Assembly: GCA_003280105.1 (NCBI GenBank)
Contig: QCFX01000003.1
Location: 1-64,000 of the forward strand
DNA from: Prochlorococcus sp. AG-363-N20
GTDB lineage: Bacteria; Cyanobacteriota; Cyanobacteriia; PCC-6307; Cyanobiaceae
DNA length: 64,000 nucleotides
Direction of reading: 5' to 3'
Below the pieces are notes generated by a model. That model did no database searches, was not told where the DNA came from, and saw nothing but the letters and a program-made list of their open reading frames with translations. This document shows positions 1 through 10,302 of this stretch, one piece after another; the first letter of the stretch is position 1, and the number at the start of each line of letters is the position of its first letter. Position numbers and translations under genes: made by a program.

Positions 1-57
1 AAACCAAGGTTTTAATTCAGTATGAAATTCACAACACCAGCCTTCTTGAGCATCTTC

Positions 58-1278
58 TTAAGAGGGATCAACCCATTTGCCATCTTCTTTTATCAAATCA
101 ACCAAAGCAATTACACCTTCGTCTTCAGGAACTTTACGAATTTCTTCTCTGCCACGATATAAAGCAATAACCCCAGGACCTTTCCCTACATATCCATAAT
201 CAGCATCAGCCATTTCTCCTGGACCATTCACTATGCAACCCATAACTGCAATATCAAGACCAGTGAGATGAGAGGTTGCATCCCTGACCTTCTTAACTAC
301 CTCTTCTAAGTTAAATAATGTCCTTCCACAACTAGGACAACTAATGTATTCAACCATAGTCTTTCGCAAGCCAACGGCTTGAAGAATTGAATAACAAACA
401 GGTATTTCTTTTTCAGGTGCTTCTGTCAAGGATACACGGATAGTATCTCCTAAACCTTCAGACAATAATGTTGCTATTCCCGCAGTGCTCTTAATACGTC
501 CATAGTCTCCATCACCAGCTTCTGTAACTCCAAGATGCAAAGGATAATTAAAACCTTCCTTATCCATTGTGTCAGCCATTAATCTATATGCAGCTAGCAT
601 TACTGGAGGCCTGGAAGCTTTCATTGAAATTACAATATTGTGAAAGTCTAATGAATCACAAATTCGCACGAATTCCATTGCTGATTCAACCATACCAAGA
701 GGTGTATCTCCATATGAAAACAGCATTCGTTCAGCCAATGATCCATGGTTAACTCCTATCCGAAGAGCCTTATTCTCTTCTTTCAATAAGTTAACTAATG
801 GTTCAAATCTCTGAGAAATTCTATTGCCAATTGCTTTGACTTCATCATGCGAGAACTCGGTTCTGTTGGGGTCCGGCTTCTCAAAAACAAAAAGTCCGGG
901 ATTTATGCGTACTTTATCAACATGTTTTGCAACTTCAAGCGCAATTTTCATTCCATTGTGATGAACATCAGCAACCAAGGGAACAGTTTGATATGTATTA
1001 GCTAATAGCTTGCGAATCTCTCCTACTGCCTTCGCATGAGCCAGAGATGGAACAGTCAGCCGAACTATTTCACAACCAACTTCATGTAATCGACGAATTG
1101 CAGAAGTTGACCCTTCAATATCAAGAGTATCTTCATTGATCATTGATTGAACTCTTACTGGATGATCACTTCCGATAGAGATATCCCCAACCATCACAGT
1201 CCGAGTGGCACGTCGCTGAATCTGAGTGTCGTACCTTTTCGACGACTTATCAAATGTATTAGATAAAGTGGCAGTCAT
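58..1278 (-). CDS. ispG: 4-hydroxy-3-methylbut-2-enyl diphosphate synthase
   Basis: Translation has typical GcpE/IspG motifs ([36 protein letters not shown]). Confidence 0.95.
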   Translation of the reverse strand: MTATLSNTFDKSSKRYDTQIQRRATRTVMVGDISIGSDHPVRVQSMINEDTLDIEGSTSAIRRLHEVGCEIVRLTVPSLAHAKAVGEIRKLLANTYQTVPLVADVHHNGMKIALEVAKHVDKVRINPGLFVFEKPDPNRTEFSHDEVKAIGNRISQRFEPLVNLLKEENKALRIGVNHGSLAERMLFSYGDTPLGMVESAMEFVRICDSLDFHNIVISMKASRPPVMLAAYRLMADTMDKEGFNYPLHLGVTEAGDGDYGRIKSTAGIATLLSEGLGDTIRVSLTEAPEKEIPVCYSILQAVGLRKTMVEYISCPSCGRTLFNLEEVVKKVRDATSHLTGLDIAVMGCIVNGPGEMADADYGYVGKGPGVIALYRGREEIRKVPEDEGVIALVDLIKEDGKWVDPS

Positions 1279-1949
1279 TAATTCCCTCCTCTGTGTAAGT
1301 CAGCAATTTGATTGCAAGTTGAACTTTTGAGTTTCTCCAAGCGGCTTCTTACCTCAAGAAGATCTGCAAAAGTAAGGGCAATTGGAGAACCATCTGCCTT
1401 AGAAGGATTCCTCAAAAGATATGCAGGGTGAAAAAGTGGCATTACCATTATTCCGTTCCAAGAATGCCAAACACCTCGAAGTGTACTAATAGCATCCTTT
1501 ATGCCTAAAACTGCTTCAACAGCTGTCGATCCTGCCAAAACAATTACCCAAGGGTCAACAAGCTTTATTTGTTGACAAAGCCAAGGCTCCGAAGCTTGGA
1601 GCTCGGTTTTAGTAGGCCGACGGTTTTTAGGTGGTCTGCACTTAACAGCATTGCAGATATAGACATCCTTCTGAGAATCAATTCCTGCGTCAAGCAACAT
1701 TTTGTCTAATAAAAGGCCTGATCTGCCCACAAAAGGTTCTAACAAAAGATCCTCTTTCTCGCCTGGGGCTTCGCCAATCACCATTAGTCGGGCTGTTGGG
1801 TCGCCACGACTAACTACAACGCTTGGGGAATGATTCTCTAAGCCACAAGCACTGCACAAATTATGACCCTCTATGTAATCTGCCGACAAAATGATAGACA
1901 GCAAAATCGAAGTGATATTAACCGTATACAGGTCAAAGAGAAGGTACAA
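1278..1949 (-). CDS. Uracil-DNA glycosylase family (type 4/5-like)
   Basis: [43 protein letters not shown] and [11 protein letters not shown] motifs. The true start may be internal to the listed ORF. Confidence 0.88.
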   Translation of the reverse strand: MYLLFDLYTVNITSILLSIILSADYIEGHNLCSACGLENHSPSVVVSRGDPTARLMVIGEAPGEKEDLLLEPFVGRSGLLLDKMLLDAGIDSQKDVYICNAVKCRPPKNRRPTKTELQASEPWLCQQIKLVDPWVIVLAGSTAVEAVLGIKDAISTLRGVWHSWNGIMVMPLFHPAYLLRNPSKADGSPIALTFADLLEVRSRLEKLKSSTCNQIADLHRGGN

Positions 1950-2316
1950 GAATTAAAAAACAATTTCCTTCGGGGTCTTCCATCCAAGATTCTGCTCCGA
2001 AGGCCTCCAACATAGGCTTTTCTAGTATTAATGCTCCCTTGTCTCTAAGTTTTAAAGACCATTCTTCAATTACCGAGAGCGGATCTTCCGCTGGTTCATG
2101 CTTAATACACAATGAGGTTGATCTTCCTTTCGCAGGCCAAGAGCGGCTTCTAGAAGGCTTATAGAAATTGATTTTCATCCCATCTGGATGAAAAATCCAA
2201 TAATGATTGTCACTCCCCTCTGAGATGACACCTCCTTCTATTGCCCTGGAATAGAAGTCCGCAAGGTCGCTCGGAGAGCTTGTTGCAATGATCCATTCAA
2301 CTGATTTATAAGACAT
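1933..2316 (-). CDS. Glyoxalase/VOC-superfamily-like protein
   Basis: About 127 aa with a VOC-like fold pattern (SDLADFYSRAI ... WMEDPEGNCFLI). Confidence 0.7.
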   Translation of the reverse strand: MSYKSVEWIIATSSPSDLADFYSRAIEGGVISEGSDNHYWIFHPDGMKINFYKPSRSRSWPAKGRSTSLCIKHEPAEDPLSVIEEWSLKLRDKGALILEKPMLEAFGAESWMEDPEGNCFLILVPSL

Positions 2317-2408
2317 TTTAGATCTTCGAATACATAGAAAGGTTGTTTAGAGCAAAACATCCGGCAGGATGTGTTTTTTATGTCCAATTCATCTAAGCAA
2401 ACGGTGCT

Positions 2409-3602
2409 TTGCCGATGACAAACATCCCCCTAATATCCAAACGGACTCAAATCCTTCAGCCCTCTTTGACCTTGGCAATAAGTTCAAGAGCAAAGGCTTT
2501 AATGAAAGAAGGAAAAGACATCTGCAGTCTGAGTGCTGGAGAACCAGATTTCGATACGCCACAGTTCATTGTTGATGCAACTGTAAAAGCACTTCGGGAT
2601 GGATTTACTCGATATGGTCCAGCTGGAGGTGACCCAGAACTAAGGGAAGCAATTGCATCAAAACTCACAGAGGAAAACAAAGTCCCCACACAACCCGAAA
2701 ATGTTTTAGTAACAAATGGTGGAAAGCAAGCTATATATAACCTTTTTCAAACAATTCTCAACCCTGGAGATGAAGTCCTCATACCAAGTCCATATTGGTT
2801 GAGCTATCCAGAAATAAGTCGCCTAGCAGGAGCTATACCTAAAACACTTCCTTCCTCCCCCGAAAATGGATTTGCTATAGATATGGAGGCTTTAGAAGTT
2901 GCTATAACTCATAAAACTAAGCTTTTAATTATAAATTCACCAAGCAACCCAACTGGCCGAGTAATAGGAAAGGATGAAATGGAATCATTAGCAATGATTC
3001 TAAGAAGGCATCCTCATATCATGATAATGACTGATGAAATATATGAGTTTCTTCTAAATAGTGATGAAAGGCATCATAGTTTTGGTGCAATAGCACCAGA
3101 TTTACAGGAGCGAATTTTTACGGTTAATGGGTTTGCTAAAGGTTGGGCAATGACAGGCTGGAGAATAGGCTATTTAACTGGGGCAACAGAAGTAATCAAA
3201 GCTAGCATTGCTTTGCAAAGCCAAAGCACCAGCAATGTCTGTAGCTTTGTTCAGCGTGGCGCACTTGCTGCACTAACTGGTCCAAGAGACTGCGTGAAAA
3301 ACATGTCTCATACTTATAGTCATCGCAGAAAACTCTTAATCGAAGGGCTACAGCAAATAGAAGGGATTTCATTAGTGCCACCCAAAGGGGCTTTCTATGC
3401 CTTCCCTCAGCTCCCTAAAGGATCTCTTAGCTCTATTCATTTTTGTGAAATGGCTCTTGAAAAAGTTGGACTAGCTTTAATCCCAGGCGAGCCATTTGGA
3501 GATGATAGATGTATAAGAATCTCTTGTGCCGTTTCAAGCCAAACAATATCCGATGGTCTAAATAGACTTAGTGAATTTATAAGAAAATCCAATAAGCTAT
3601 AA
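2409..3602 (+). CDS. aspC: Aspartate aminotransferase (class I PLP aminotransferase)
   Basis: SAGEPDFDTP, NSPSNPTG, DEIYEFL and NGFAKGWAMTGWRIGY motifs. Confidence 0.92.
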   Translation: MPMTNIPLISKRTQILQPSLTLAISSRAKALMKEGKDICSLSAGEPDFDTPQFIVDATVKALRDGFTRYGPAGGDPELREAIASKLTEENKVPTQPENVLVTNGGKQAIYNLFQTILNPGDEVLIPSPYWLSYPEISRLAGAIPKTLPSSPENGFAIDMEALEVAITHKTKLLIINSPSNPTGRVIGKDEMESLAMILRRHPHIMIMTDEIYEFLLNSDERHHSFGAIAPDLQERIFTVNGFAKGWAMTGWRIGYLTGATEVIKASIALQSQSTSNVCSFVQRGALAALTGPRDCVKNMSHTYSHRRKLLIEGLQQIEGISLVPPKGAFYAFPQLPKGSLSSIHFCEMALEKVGLALIPGEPFGDDRCIRISCAVSSQTISDGLNRLSEFIRKSNKL

Positions 3603-3621
3603 CTTATACATTTTCAAGAAA

Positions 3622-4527
3622 ATGATTAAAGGAAGAAATTACATCAAAGCCTCTGTTCTTTTATTGGTTAATATTTTGATGCTCAATAGTAGTGTTTCAG
3701 TTTCAGCGCAAGAGACATTAGTAATTGGAGCAATCCCTGATCAGAACCCTGAAAGACTTAATCGTCTATACGGATTACTCACTGATGAATTAAGCAAGTC
3801 ACTAAAAGTCCCTGTAAGATATATACCAGTAACTAATTATCCGGCAACAGTCACTGCCTTTAGAACTGGCGATTTAGATTTAGTTTGGTTTGGAGGCCTC
3901 TCTGGCGTTCAGGCAAGACTTCAAACTCCAAATGCAAAGGTATTAGCTCAAAGAGATATTGATGCCAACTTCAGAAGTGTATTTATCAGTAATAAATCAA
4001 GTCAAATCCCTGTGATGAAAACAGAAGCAGATCTAAAGCGACTAAGTGGTAGACGTTTCACATTTGGGTCTGAAAGCTCTACTTCAGGGAGGCTCATGCC
4101 TCAACATTTTTTGCAAAAGGCAGGGGTCTCGCTTAATCAATTCAAAGGAGGAAGACCAGGATTCAGTGGAAGTCATGATGCCACAATTGCACTAGTACAA
4201 AGTGGTGCTTATGAAGCTGGGGCACTCAACAAACAAGTTTGGGATGCGAGAGTAAAAAAGGGAAAGGTCGATCAAAAAAAAGTTCAAATCATTTGGGTAA
4301 CACCTCCATACGCAGATTATCATTGGCTAATACAAGGAGACATTAATGAACGTTTTGGGGAAGGATTTACTAAAAAAGTCAAAAAAACGCTTTTCGGTTT
4401 AAACCAGAATTCACCAACTCAACGAAGAATTTTATCTTTATTTGGAGCAACTCGATTCATTCCTGCAGAAGCCTCCCAATACAAAGATATTGAACGCATT
4501 GGTCGTCAACTTGGCAAAATCAAATGA
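3622..4527 (+). CDS. phnD: Phosphonate/phosphite-type ABC transporter substrate-binding protein
   Basis: Signal peptide, PhnD-like features (IPDQNPERL, GDLDLVWFGGLSGVQA, FGSESSTSGRLMP), followed directly by ATPase and permease genes. Confidence 0.9.
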   Translation: MIKGRNYIKASVLLLVNILMLNSSVSVSAQETLVIGAIPDQNPERLNRLYGLLTDELSKSLKVPVRYIPVTNYPATVTAFRTGDLDLVWFGGLSGVQARLQTPNAKVLAQRDIDANFRSVFISNKSSQIPVMKTEADLKRLSGRRFTFGSESSTSGRLMPQHFLQKAGVSLNQFKGGRPGFSGSHDATIALVQSGAYEAGALNKQVWDARVKKGKVDQKKVQIIWVTPPYADYHWLIQGDINERFGEGFTKKVKKTLFGLNQNSPTQRRILSLFGATRFIPAEASQYKDIERIGRQLGKIK

Positions 4528-5261
4528 GAACAATAGTTGAACTAAGAAATGTATCTATAAAAGGAAAAGGCCAATACCGACTCAAAAATATTCATCTAAA
4601 CATTGAATCTCAAGAAAGAATCGCACTTTTAGGAAAAAGCGGTGCTGGAAAAACTACACTTATACAAGTTTTGAATGGCACTCTTGTACCAGACTGCGGA
4701 GAGGCAAAATGGAAAGGTTTAGAAATACATAGGTTGTCTCAAAGGAAAAGGCAATCGATTGGAACACTTTGGCAAGACTTAAGGCTAATAGAAGAGTTGA
4801 CTGTCATTCAAAATATTAATAGCGGTTCACTCGGTAGGCACAATCTAATTTGGGCGATAGGGAACTTGCTTGGATTTATTGATAATGAACATGGTCTTAA
4901 CTGTCTATCCGCGGTCGGGCTATCTAATGAAAAAATCCACTCATCAATCATGGAATTATCTGGAGGACAAAAACAGCGTGTAGCCATAGCAAGGCTTCTA
5001 AATCAAAAATCTGAGCTCTTACTTGCTGATGAGCCAATCTCTAACTTAGATCCAGTCCTTGTTGACGATATCCTCAACTTATTTCTATCTTCTGGGAGAT
5101 ATTATTCAATTGATGTCCCTGAAACGGCTATTGTCAGTCTTCATCGTCCTGACTTAATCCATAATTTTTCTCGTGTAATAGGTTTAAAAGAAGGCCAAAT
5201 AGTTTTTGACCAATCTACAAAAAACATTTCAAAAGAAGACCTTAAATCGATATATCAATAG
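4524..5261 (+). CDS. phnC: Phosphonate-type ABC transporter ATP-binding protein
   Basis: Walker A GKSGAGKTT, signature LSGGQKQR, Walker B LLADEPISNLDP; 4-nt overlap with the upstream gene. Confidence 0.9.
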   Translation: MRTIVELRNVSIKGKGQYRLKNIHLNIESQERIALLGKSGAGKTTLIQVLNGTLVPDCGEAKWKGLEIHRLSQRKRQSIGTLWQDLRLIEELTVIQNINSGSLGRHNLIWAIGNLLGFIDNEHGLNCLSAVGLSNEKIHSSIMELSGGQKQRVAIARLLNQKSELLLADEPISNLDPVLVDDILNLFLSSGRYYSIDVPETAIVSLHRPDLIHNFSRVIGLKEGQIVFDQSTKNISKEDLKSIYQ

Positions 5262-5266
5262 AAGCA

Positions 5267-6856
5267 ATGACAGAAAAAGGGAAAAGCCTCTCAGCTCCAA
5301 TCCTTGCTTTCCTACCAGCAATTGCTCTTATTCCCGTTCTTAGCGAGATTTTCAAAGAGGTTCATGGTGGTGGCCTTCATCTTTTAGGAAAATTTGCATT
5401 GGCCTCATTTCAACCCTCTCTCGACCCATTAATAATCCAACACGCATTCAGAGGTTTACAGATCACAATTGCTACAGCCTTAATCAGCTGGACAATCAGC
5501 ATGTGCGCAGGCTCTCTACTTGGTGTATTGAGTTCGAATGTATTTTGGCGAAGTTATAGAAACTTAGGATGGCTAAGCTCAGTTTTTAATTCCTTAATAA
5601 GCATTCCTCGAAGTATTCATGAACTTGTTTGGGGGTTGCTTTTACTTCAACTATTTGGTTTGAATCCTTGGGTAGCAATAGTAGCCATATGCATCCCCTA
5701 CTCCGCACTTGTGGCAAGAGTATTGCGTGACCAATTGGAGTCATTAGATCACAGACCAATGGTTGCAATAACGAAAAATGGGGCATCACCAATTTCAGCT
5801 TTCTTTACTGCATTAATGCCAGCGATGGTTCCAATAATGACAACTTATGGGAGTTATAGGCTTGAGTGTGCTTTACGTGGTGCAACTTTACTAGGTGTAT
5901 TTGGTTTAGGAGGAATAGGAACAGAGCTACAACTAACTCTTCAATCTCTTGAATTTAATGAAATGTGGACTTCGCTGTGGATGCTCGGGGTATTAATGTT
6001 CGGCTTAGAAAAAACCATGGCCCAAATACGAAAAAGGCAAGCCAAGTCAATCAATCTACAGAAATTTTTGTTGCCTGGATTATTTATAATCATGGGATTA
6101 TTTATACTTTGTTTTCTATGGCTACAAATTCTAGAAGTAGACATTCTATCAACACTTAGAATGCATCCAATTACTCTTCCGCAATCAAAAGAACTCATAA
6201 AGGCTATTTATTCATTTAAATATTTTGAACTCATTTTTAATACTCTTCTGATTATGGTTTTGGCAACAGGGATAGCAGTAGGACTACCTCCTGTAATGCT
6301 GATTTTGTTCCCAACAAAAAAATGGGTAACTGCTCTAAATATTCTTTGGAGTTTCCTGCGGTTGATTCCACCCCCATTATCAGCCTTACTTCTATTGTTA
6401 ATCACAACTCCAAGCGTCTCAGTAGCAGCGCTAGCTCTAGGGATTCATAACCTCGGAATAATGGGACGATTACTTAAAGAAGGTTTGGAAAGTCAGAACA
6501 ATGCACAACATCAAGCAATGCTTTCCGCCGGAGCAGGGATGAGAGGTGCTTGGCTCTATGGACTTTTTAGCAAGCAAAGTAAAAGTTATTTAGCTTATGG
6601 CGCATATAGAGCAGACGTAATTGTAAGAGAAACTTCTGTTGTAGGAGTTATTGGCGGAGTTGGACTAGGATGGCAACTGCAAGAGTCACTAAGCTCTTTT
6701 GGTTGGTCTGAAGTAATAGTCATTATAGCTATCTACATATTCATAACTCGAGGAGTAGAGACTGTGAGCAACAACATTCGAAAAACCTTACTAATAGACC
6801 CTACAAAAACTCAGATAAATAATGTTTTTCAACCTAATAGGTTTGTATTTCAATGA
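5267..6856 (+). CDS. phnE: Phosphonate-type ABC transporter permease, apparently two tandem PhnE-like domains
   Basis: 529 aa with two similar permease halves (LLGVFGLGGIGTELQLTLQ and VVGVIGGVGLGWQLQESL). Confidence 0.88.
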   Translation: MTEKGKSLSAPILAFLPAIALIPVLSEIFKEVHGGGLHLLGKFALASFQPSLDPLIIQHAFRGLQITIATALISWTISMCAGSLLGVLSSNVFWRSYRNLGWLSSVFNSLISIPRSIHELVWGLLLLQLFGLNPWVAIVAICIPYSALVARVLRDQLESLDHRPMVAITKNGASPISAFFTALMPAMVPIMTTYGSYRLECALRGATLLGVFGLGGIGTELQLTLQSLEFNEMWTSLWMLGVLMFGLEKTMAQIRKRQAKSINLQKFLLPGLFIIMGLFILCFLWLQILEVDILSTLRMHPITLPQSKELIKAIYSFKYFELIFNTLLIMVLATGIAVGLPPVMLILFPTKKWVTALNILWSFLRLIPPPLSALLLLLITTPSVSVAALALGIHNLGIMGRLLKEGLESQNNAQHQAMLSAGAGMRGAWLYGLFSKQSKSYLAYGAYRADVIVRETSVVGVIGGVGLGWQLQESLSSFGWSEVIVIIAIYIFITRGVETVSNNIRKTLLIDPTKTQINNVFQPNRFVFQ

Positions 6857-7530
6857 TTAAAAAGCAAAAAACAATAGTAGTAGTTGGAGACAGTGGCGTA
6901 TATGGTTGGGGAGATCAAGACGGAGGTGGATGGTGTGAAAGACTTCGTCAATCATGGATGAATTCCCCAGGAGCTCCTGCGCTGTATCCATTAGGAGTCC
7001 GTGGCGACGGGCTAGAGATGGTTGCCAATCGCTGGCAAAACGAATGGGGTTGTCGAGGAGAATTACGCCGCCAAGTTCCAGGGGCGACAATTATCGCTGT
7101 AGGCCTCAATGACACAGCACGAATAGGAAGACCTGATGGACGTCCACAACTATCAGCTGAAGCTTATCGATTTGGGTTGTTGCAACTTCTAAAAAAGGTA
7201 ACAACCCAAACCAAGGCAATGGTTATTGGTTTAACAGCTGTCGATGAAACAGTTATGCCTTTTGCTGATTGTCTCTGGTATTCAAATCGAATGATCTCGA
7301 TTTACGAAGCTCAGATAGAAGAGTGCTGCTTAGAACTTGGCATACCATTTTTGCCAATCCATCAAAAAATGCTTTCAAATGTAGATTGGCTTACTTGGAT
7401 TGAACCTGACGGGATCCATTTAAATTCAAGAGGACATCAATGGATATATCAAAGAGTAAGCACTTGGTCTCCTCTTTTGGAATGGGCCGAAATGCAACCA
7501 ATAGAAAACTTAATTCCATTACTTGGCTGA
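6853..7530 (+). CDS. SGNH/GDSL-type hydrolase family protein
   Basis: N-terminal VVVGDSGVYGWG block I, VGLNDTA block III, EPDGIHLNSRGHQ block V. Confidence 0.85.
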   Translation: MIKKQKTIVVVGDSGVYGWGDQDGGGWCERLRQSWMNSPGAPALYPLGVRGDGLEMVANRWQNEWGCRGELRRQVPGATIIAVGLNDTARIGRPDGRPQLSAEAYRFGLLQLLKKVTTQTKAMVIGLTAVDETVMPFADCLWYSNRMISIYEAQIEECCLELGIPFLPIHQKMLSNVDWLTWIEPDGIHLNSRGHQWIYQRVSTWSPLLEWAEMQPIENLIPLLG

Positions 7531-7546
7531 TCCATTTAAGGAAGTA

Positions 7547-8290
7547 TCAACCCAAAAATGGGACCAAGAATATTGCTATCAAGGCTGCCGTAGTTGTCTG
7601 TAATCCATTGATCATTTCATTAGTAAGCCAATGCATACGATTTTGAGCAATTGCACCAAAAAAGCTCTCAAGCAAAGTTGCCAATACTCCAACAGATGCC
7701 ACGAGTAAAGCCAAAGATCCTAAAGGGATTAATTTCAATGCAACCATTGCAGTAGTCATTAAGACGCTGCCCAAAACACTTGCGAGTGTGCCTTGAAGAC
7801 TAATTGCTCCATCAGTGCCCGCAGGAACAGGTCGAAAGTTAGTAATAAGGACTGTTCTTCTTCCCCATCGTTTCCCAATCTCACTACCAAAAGTATCTGC
7901 TAATTTTGCTGCAAAGCTAGCAGCAAAACCAACTATCAAAAGACTTTCCGAAGCAAAATCCGCTTTAATCAAGATCGCCAAAATCGCTCCTGTCGCAGCA
8001 GAGCCCCAAACATTTTCTGGACCCCGGCGACCTCCACGTCCTTCAGCCAAACCTGCTGCCTGCTTTTGCACAAAACCTATTTTCGTTACAAGTGTTCCAA
8101 GGATTAGGTATACCGCAACAGCCAGCCACGCATTCCACCCAAGACACCCCAATAGAATTGTTCCAAGCGCTCCAGCATGAACCCATCCCATTGGAGTAAG
8201 GAATGGAAGGCGTTGTGCAATAGCAATCAAAACGGCATTGAAAACAAAGGCTAAAACCCATTCGGATTCCATAAAATAAAAAGAGAGCAT
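7547..8290 (-). CDS. DUF92/TIGR00297 family membrane protein (VTE6-like)
   Basis: Multi-TM protein with GRGGRRGPENVWGSAATG and DTFGSEIGKRWG motifs typical of DUF92. Confidence 0.85.
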   Translation of the reverse strand: MLSFYFMESEWVLAFVFNAVLIAIAQRLPFLTPMGWVHAGALGTILLGCLGWNAWLAVAVYLILGTLVTKIGFVQKQAAGLAEGRGGRRGPENVWGSAATGAILAILIKADFASESLLIVGFAASFAAKLADTFGSEIGKRWGRRTVLITNFRPVPAGTDGAISLQGTLASVLGSVLMTTAMVALKLIPLGSLALLVASVGVLATLLESFFGAIAQNRMHWLTNEMINGLQTTTAALIAIFLVPFLG

Positions 8291-8328
8291 TCAAAAAGAA
8301 GTGACCTTCTTACACATAACCATGGTTT

Positions 8329-9114
8329 TTAATTTTCAGAAAGATCTCTTCTAAAAACGTTTCTAGTTCTTCGCCAATTGACCATTAGCTCGGTAGCCAC
8401 AACAGCTGCTGTAGAAGTTCTTAGAATTAATTCGCCAAATGTAACTTCTTGACAACCTACTGTTCTAGCTATATCTCTTTCTTCTAAAGTCCAACCTCCT
8501 TCAGGACCAATTAAAACCCATACTTCTTTAGCTATCTCAGTAAATTCCTCCATCCATAGAGTTAGTTCTTTGGCTTCAGGCACCCTTGTTGTAGCCATCG
8601 CAAGGCATGAATTATCTTGCTGTAGATTGAGCCAGTCTTTTATCGAAAGAGTTTCTTTTATTTCTAAAGCCCAAAGTCTTTCAGACTGCTCAGCCGCTTC
8701 TTTAACAATTGTGTCCCAACGACGTCTTCTTACTTCTCGAAATTCTTTAACAACACTTCTTTCAGAGTTAAGCGGCTGAATAACATCTAACCCAATCTCG
8801 CAACTCATACGAAGTAGGTCTTCAAAACCTCTTTTAGGCAGAACAACTGCTAAACAAATCAACGGCTGAGAACGTGGTCTTTTTTGTTCTGGAGACTGAA
8901 CAGAAGAAATTAGTTGTATAGAGTCCTCGTTGTGCAACGAGGCCTTCCAAAGGCGACCTTTTCCATCAATAACTTCAATCATGTCGCCTAAACCTAAGCG
9001 CAAAACTCTTCTTAAATAATGACTTTCATTCTTATTTAGAGTTACCAATGGATTCTTTCCCTTTGCAGAAGAGATCCTAATACTCTCTATCAGTAGTCGC
9101 CTATATTCTGCCAT
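8329..9114 (-). CDS. rsmE: 16S rRNA m3U1498 methyltransferase
   Basis: HYLRRVLRLGLGD, LIGPEGGWTLEE and LILRTSTAAVVA motifs. Confidence 0.9.
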   Translation of the reverse strand: MAEYRRLLIESIRISSAKGKNPLVTLNKNESHYLRRVLRLGLGDMIEVIDGKGRLWKASLHNEDSIQLISSVQSPEQKRPRSQPLICLAVVLPKRGFEDLLRMSCEIGLDVIQPLNSERSVVKEFREVRRRRWDTIVKEAAEQSERLWALEIKETLSIKDWLNLQQDNSCLAMATTRVPEAKELTLWMEEFTEIAKEVWVLIGPEGGWTLEERDIARTVGCQEVTFGELILRTSTAAVVATELMVNWRRTRNVFRRDLSEN

Positions 9115-9133
9115 TTAAAAATCATTCATATTC

Positions 9134-9574
9134 TTAGGAAAAAATTGCATCTGGATGTTCTAGAACCTCCCAATCACTATTTACACCTCCAATAAATAGC
9201 TCGCTTAAACGAACTATGTCTAAATCAACTTGTCGTAATGCGTTTATTAATACATCTAGTGAAAGTGCATCGCTAGTTCCCAAATCAACCCAGCAACGAG
9301 CCCACAAGCCTTGATATTCCAACTGACTAACATTGTGCATTAATGCAGGCAAGATATTCTGAGCCTGATCGTTCTCATAATGCATCCAACTCAATTCATT
9401 AGACTCTTCATTTGCTTGGAGGTTTTGAGCATTAAATCCACCTAAACGGCCTATGACAAACCAACTGTCAAAAATCCCATCTATATAATTTTTCTCTCCT
9501 TGACTTGGAATCTCAGCAAATCTAAGCCAAACCCAACAATTAAATGGGTCCACCTCTCGAAATTGAACTTCCAT
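9134..9574 (-). CDS. DUF3531-like conserved cyanobacterial protein
   Basis: VQFREVDPFNCWVWLRF ... FDSWFVIGRLGGFNAQN resembles DUF3531. Confidence 0.65.
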   Translation of the reverse strand: MEVQFREVDPFNCWVWLRFAEIPSQGEKNYIDGIFDSWFVIGRLGGFNAQNLQANEESNELSWMHYENDQAQNILPALMHNVSQLEYQGLWARCWVDLGTSDALSLDVLINALRQVDLDIVRLSELFIGGVNSDWEVLEHPDAIFS

Positions 9575-9649
9575 ACCAATCTCCTAAAAATTTTTCTTAG
9601 TTCAAGTTGAAAGAGAGCCAAGGCCAATCAAACAACTCTATAAAAAGAA

Positions 9650-10288
9650 ATGCTAGAGCTAAAAGGTGTCCACTATCAACCAGCAATTTCTGATCAGCCA
9701 GTTCTTCAAGGCTTAGATCTAACAGTAAGTATTGGCAAACCAGCTCTGGTAGCAGGCCCGAGTGGTTCTGGGAAAACAACTCTTATTGAGATCATTAGCG
9801 GCATGGCACAACCTCAGAAAGGTCACGTTAGCTGGCAAGGCTCAAACCTTAATGCACGTCAAAGAAGGTGGCTTTGTGGGGTGGTATTTCAATTCCCTGA
9901 ACGTCATTTTCTAGGGCTAACAGTTTCGCAAGAATTGCGTTTAGGCCATCGACGATTAGGCCATGAAGATCAAATCAAAGTGCTTAGGAAAGTAGGCCTT
10001 GCTGACATTAGTCTTCAAAAAGCACCTGAGAAATTGAGCGGTGGTGAGCAGCGTCGGTTAGCAGTAGCAGTTCAATTACTGAGGCATCCAAAAATCCTCT
10101 TACTTGATGAACCAACAGCAGGTCTTGATTGGTCTGTTCGGGATGAAGTTTTAAATTTATTGGCAAATCTAGCTCTAGATCAAGTGCTGGTCGTCGTTAC
10201 ACATGAGCCAGAGCTATTTAAAGAATTACCCATCTCAAGTTTTGAACTGAAATCAGGCAAATTACTACCGACGACTAGATTTAAATAA
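9650..10288 (+). CDS. ABC transporter ATP-binding protein
   Basis: Walker A GPSGSGKTT, LSGGEQRR, Walker B LLLDEPTAGLD; no permease gene adjacent. Confidence 0.9.
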   Translation: MLELKGVHYQPAISDQPVLQGLDLTVSIGKPALVAGPSGSGKTTLIEIISGMAQPQKGHVSWQGSNLNARQRRWLCGVVFQFPERHFLGLTVSQELRLGHRRLGHEDQIKVLRKVGLADISLQKAPEKLSGGEQRRLAVAVQLLRHPKILLLDEPTAGLDWSVRDEVLNLLANLALDQVLVVVTHEPELFKELPISSFELKSGKLLPTTRFK

Positions 10289-10302
10289 AATAGATTAACG
10301 AT

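Noticed and set aside
7815-8180. 121-aa + strand ORF antisense to the DUF92 gene
   Set aside because: Pro/Ala/Ser-rich shadow ORF of a well-supported gene.
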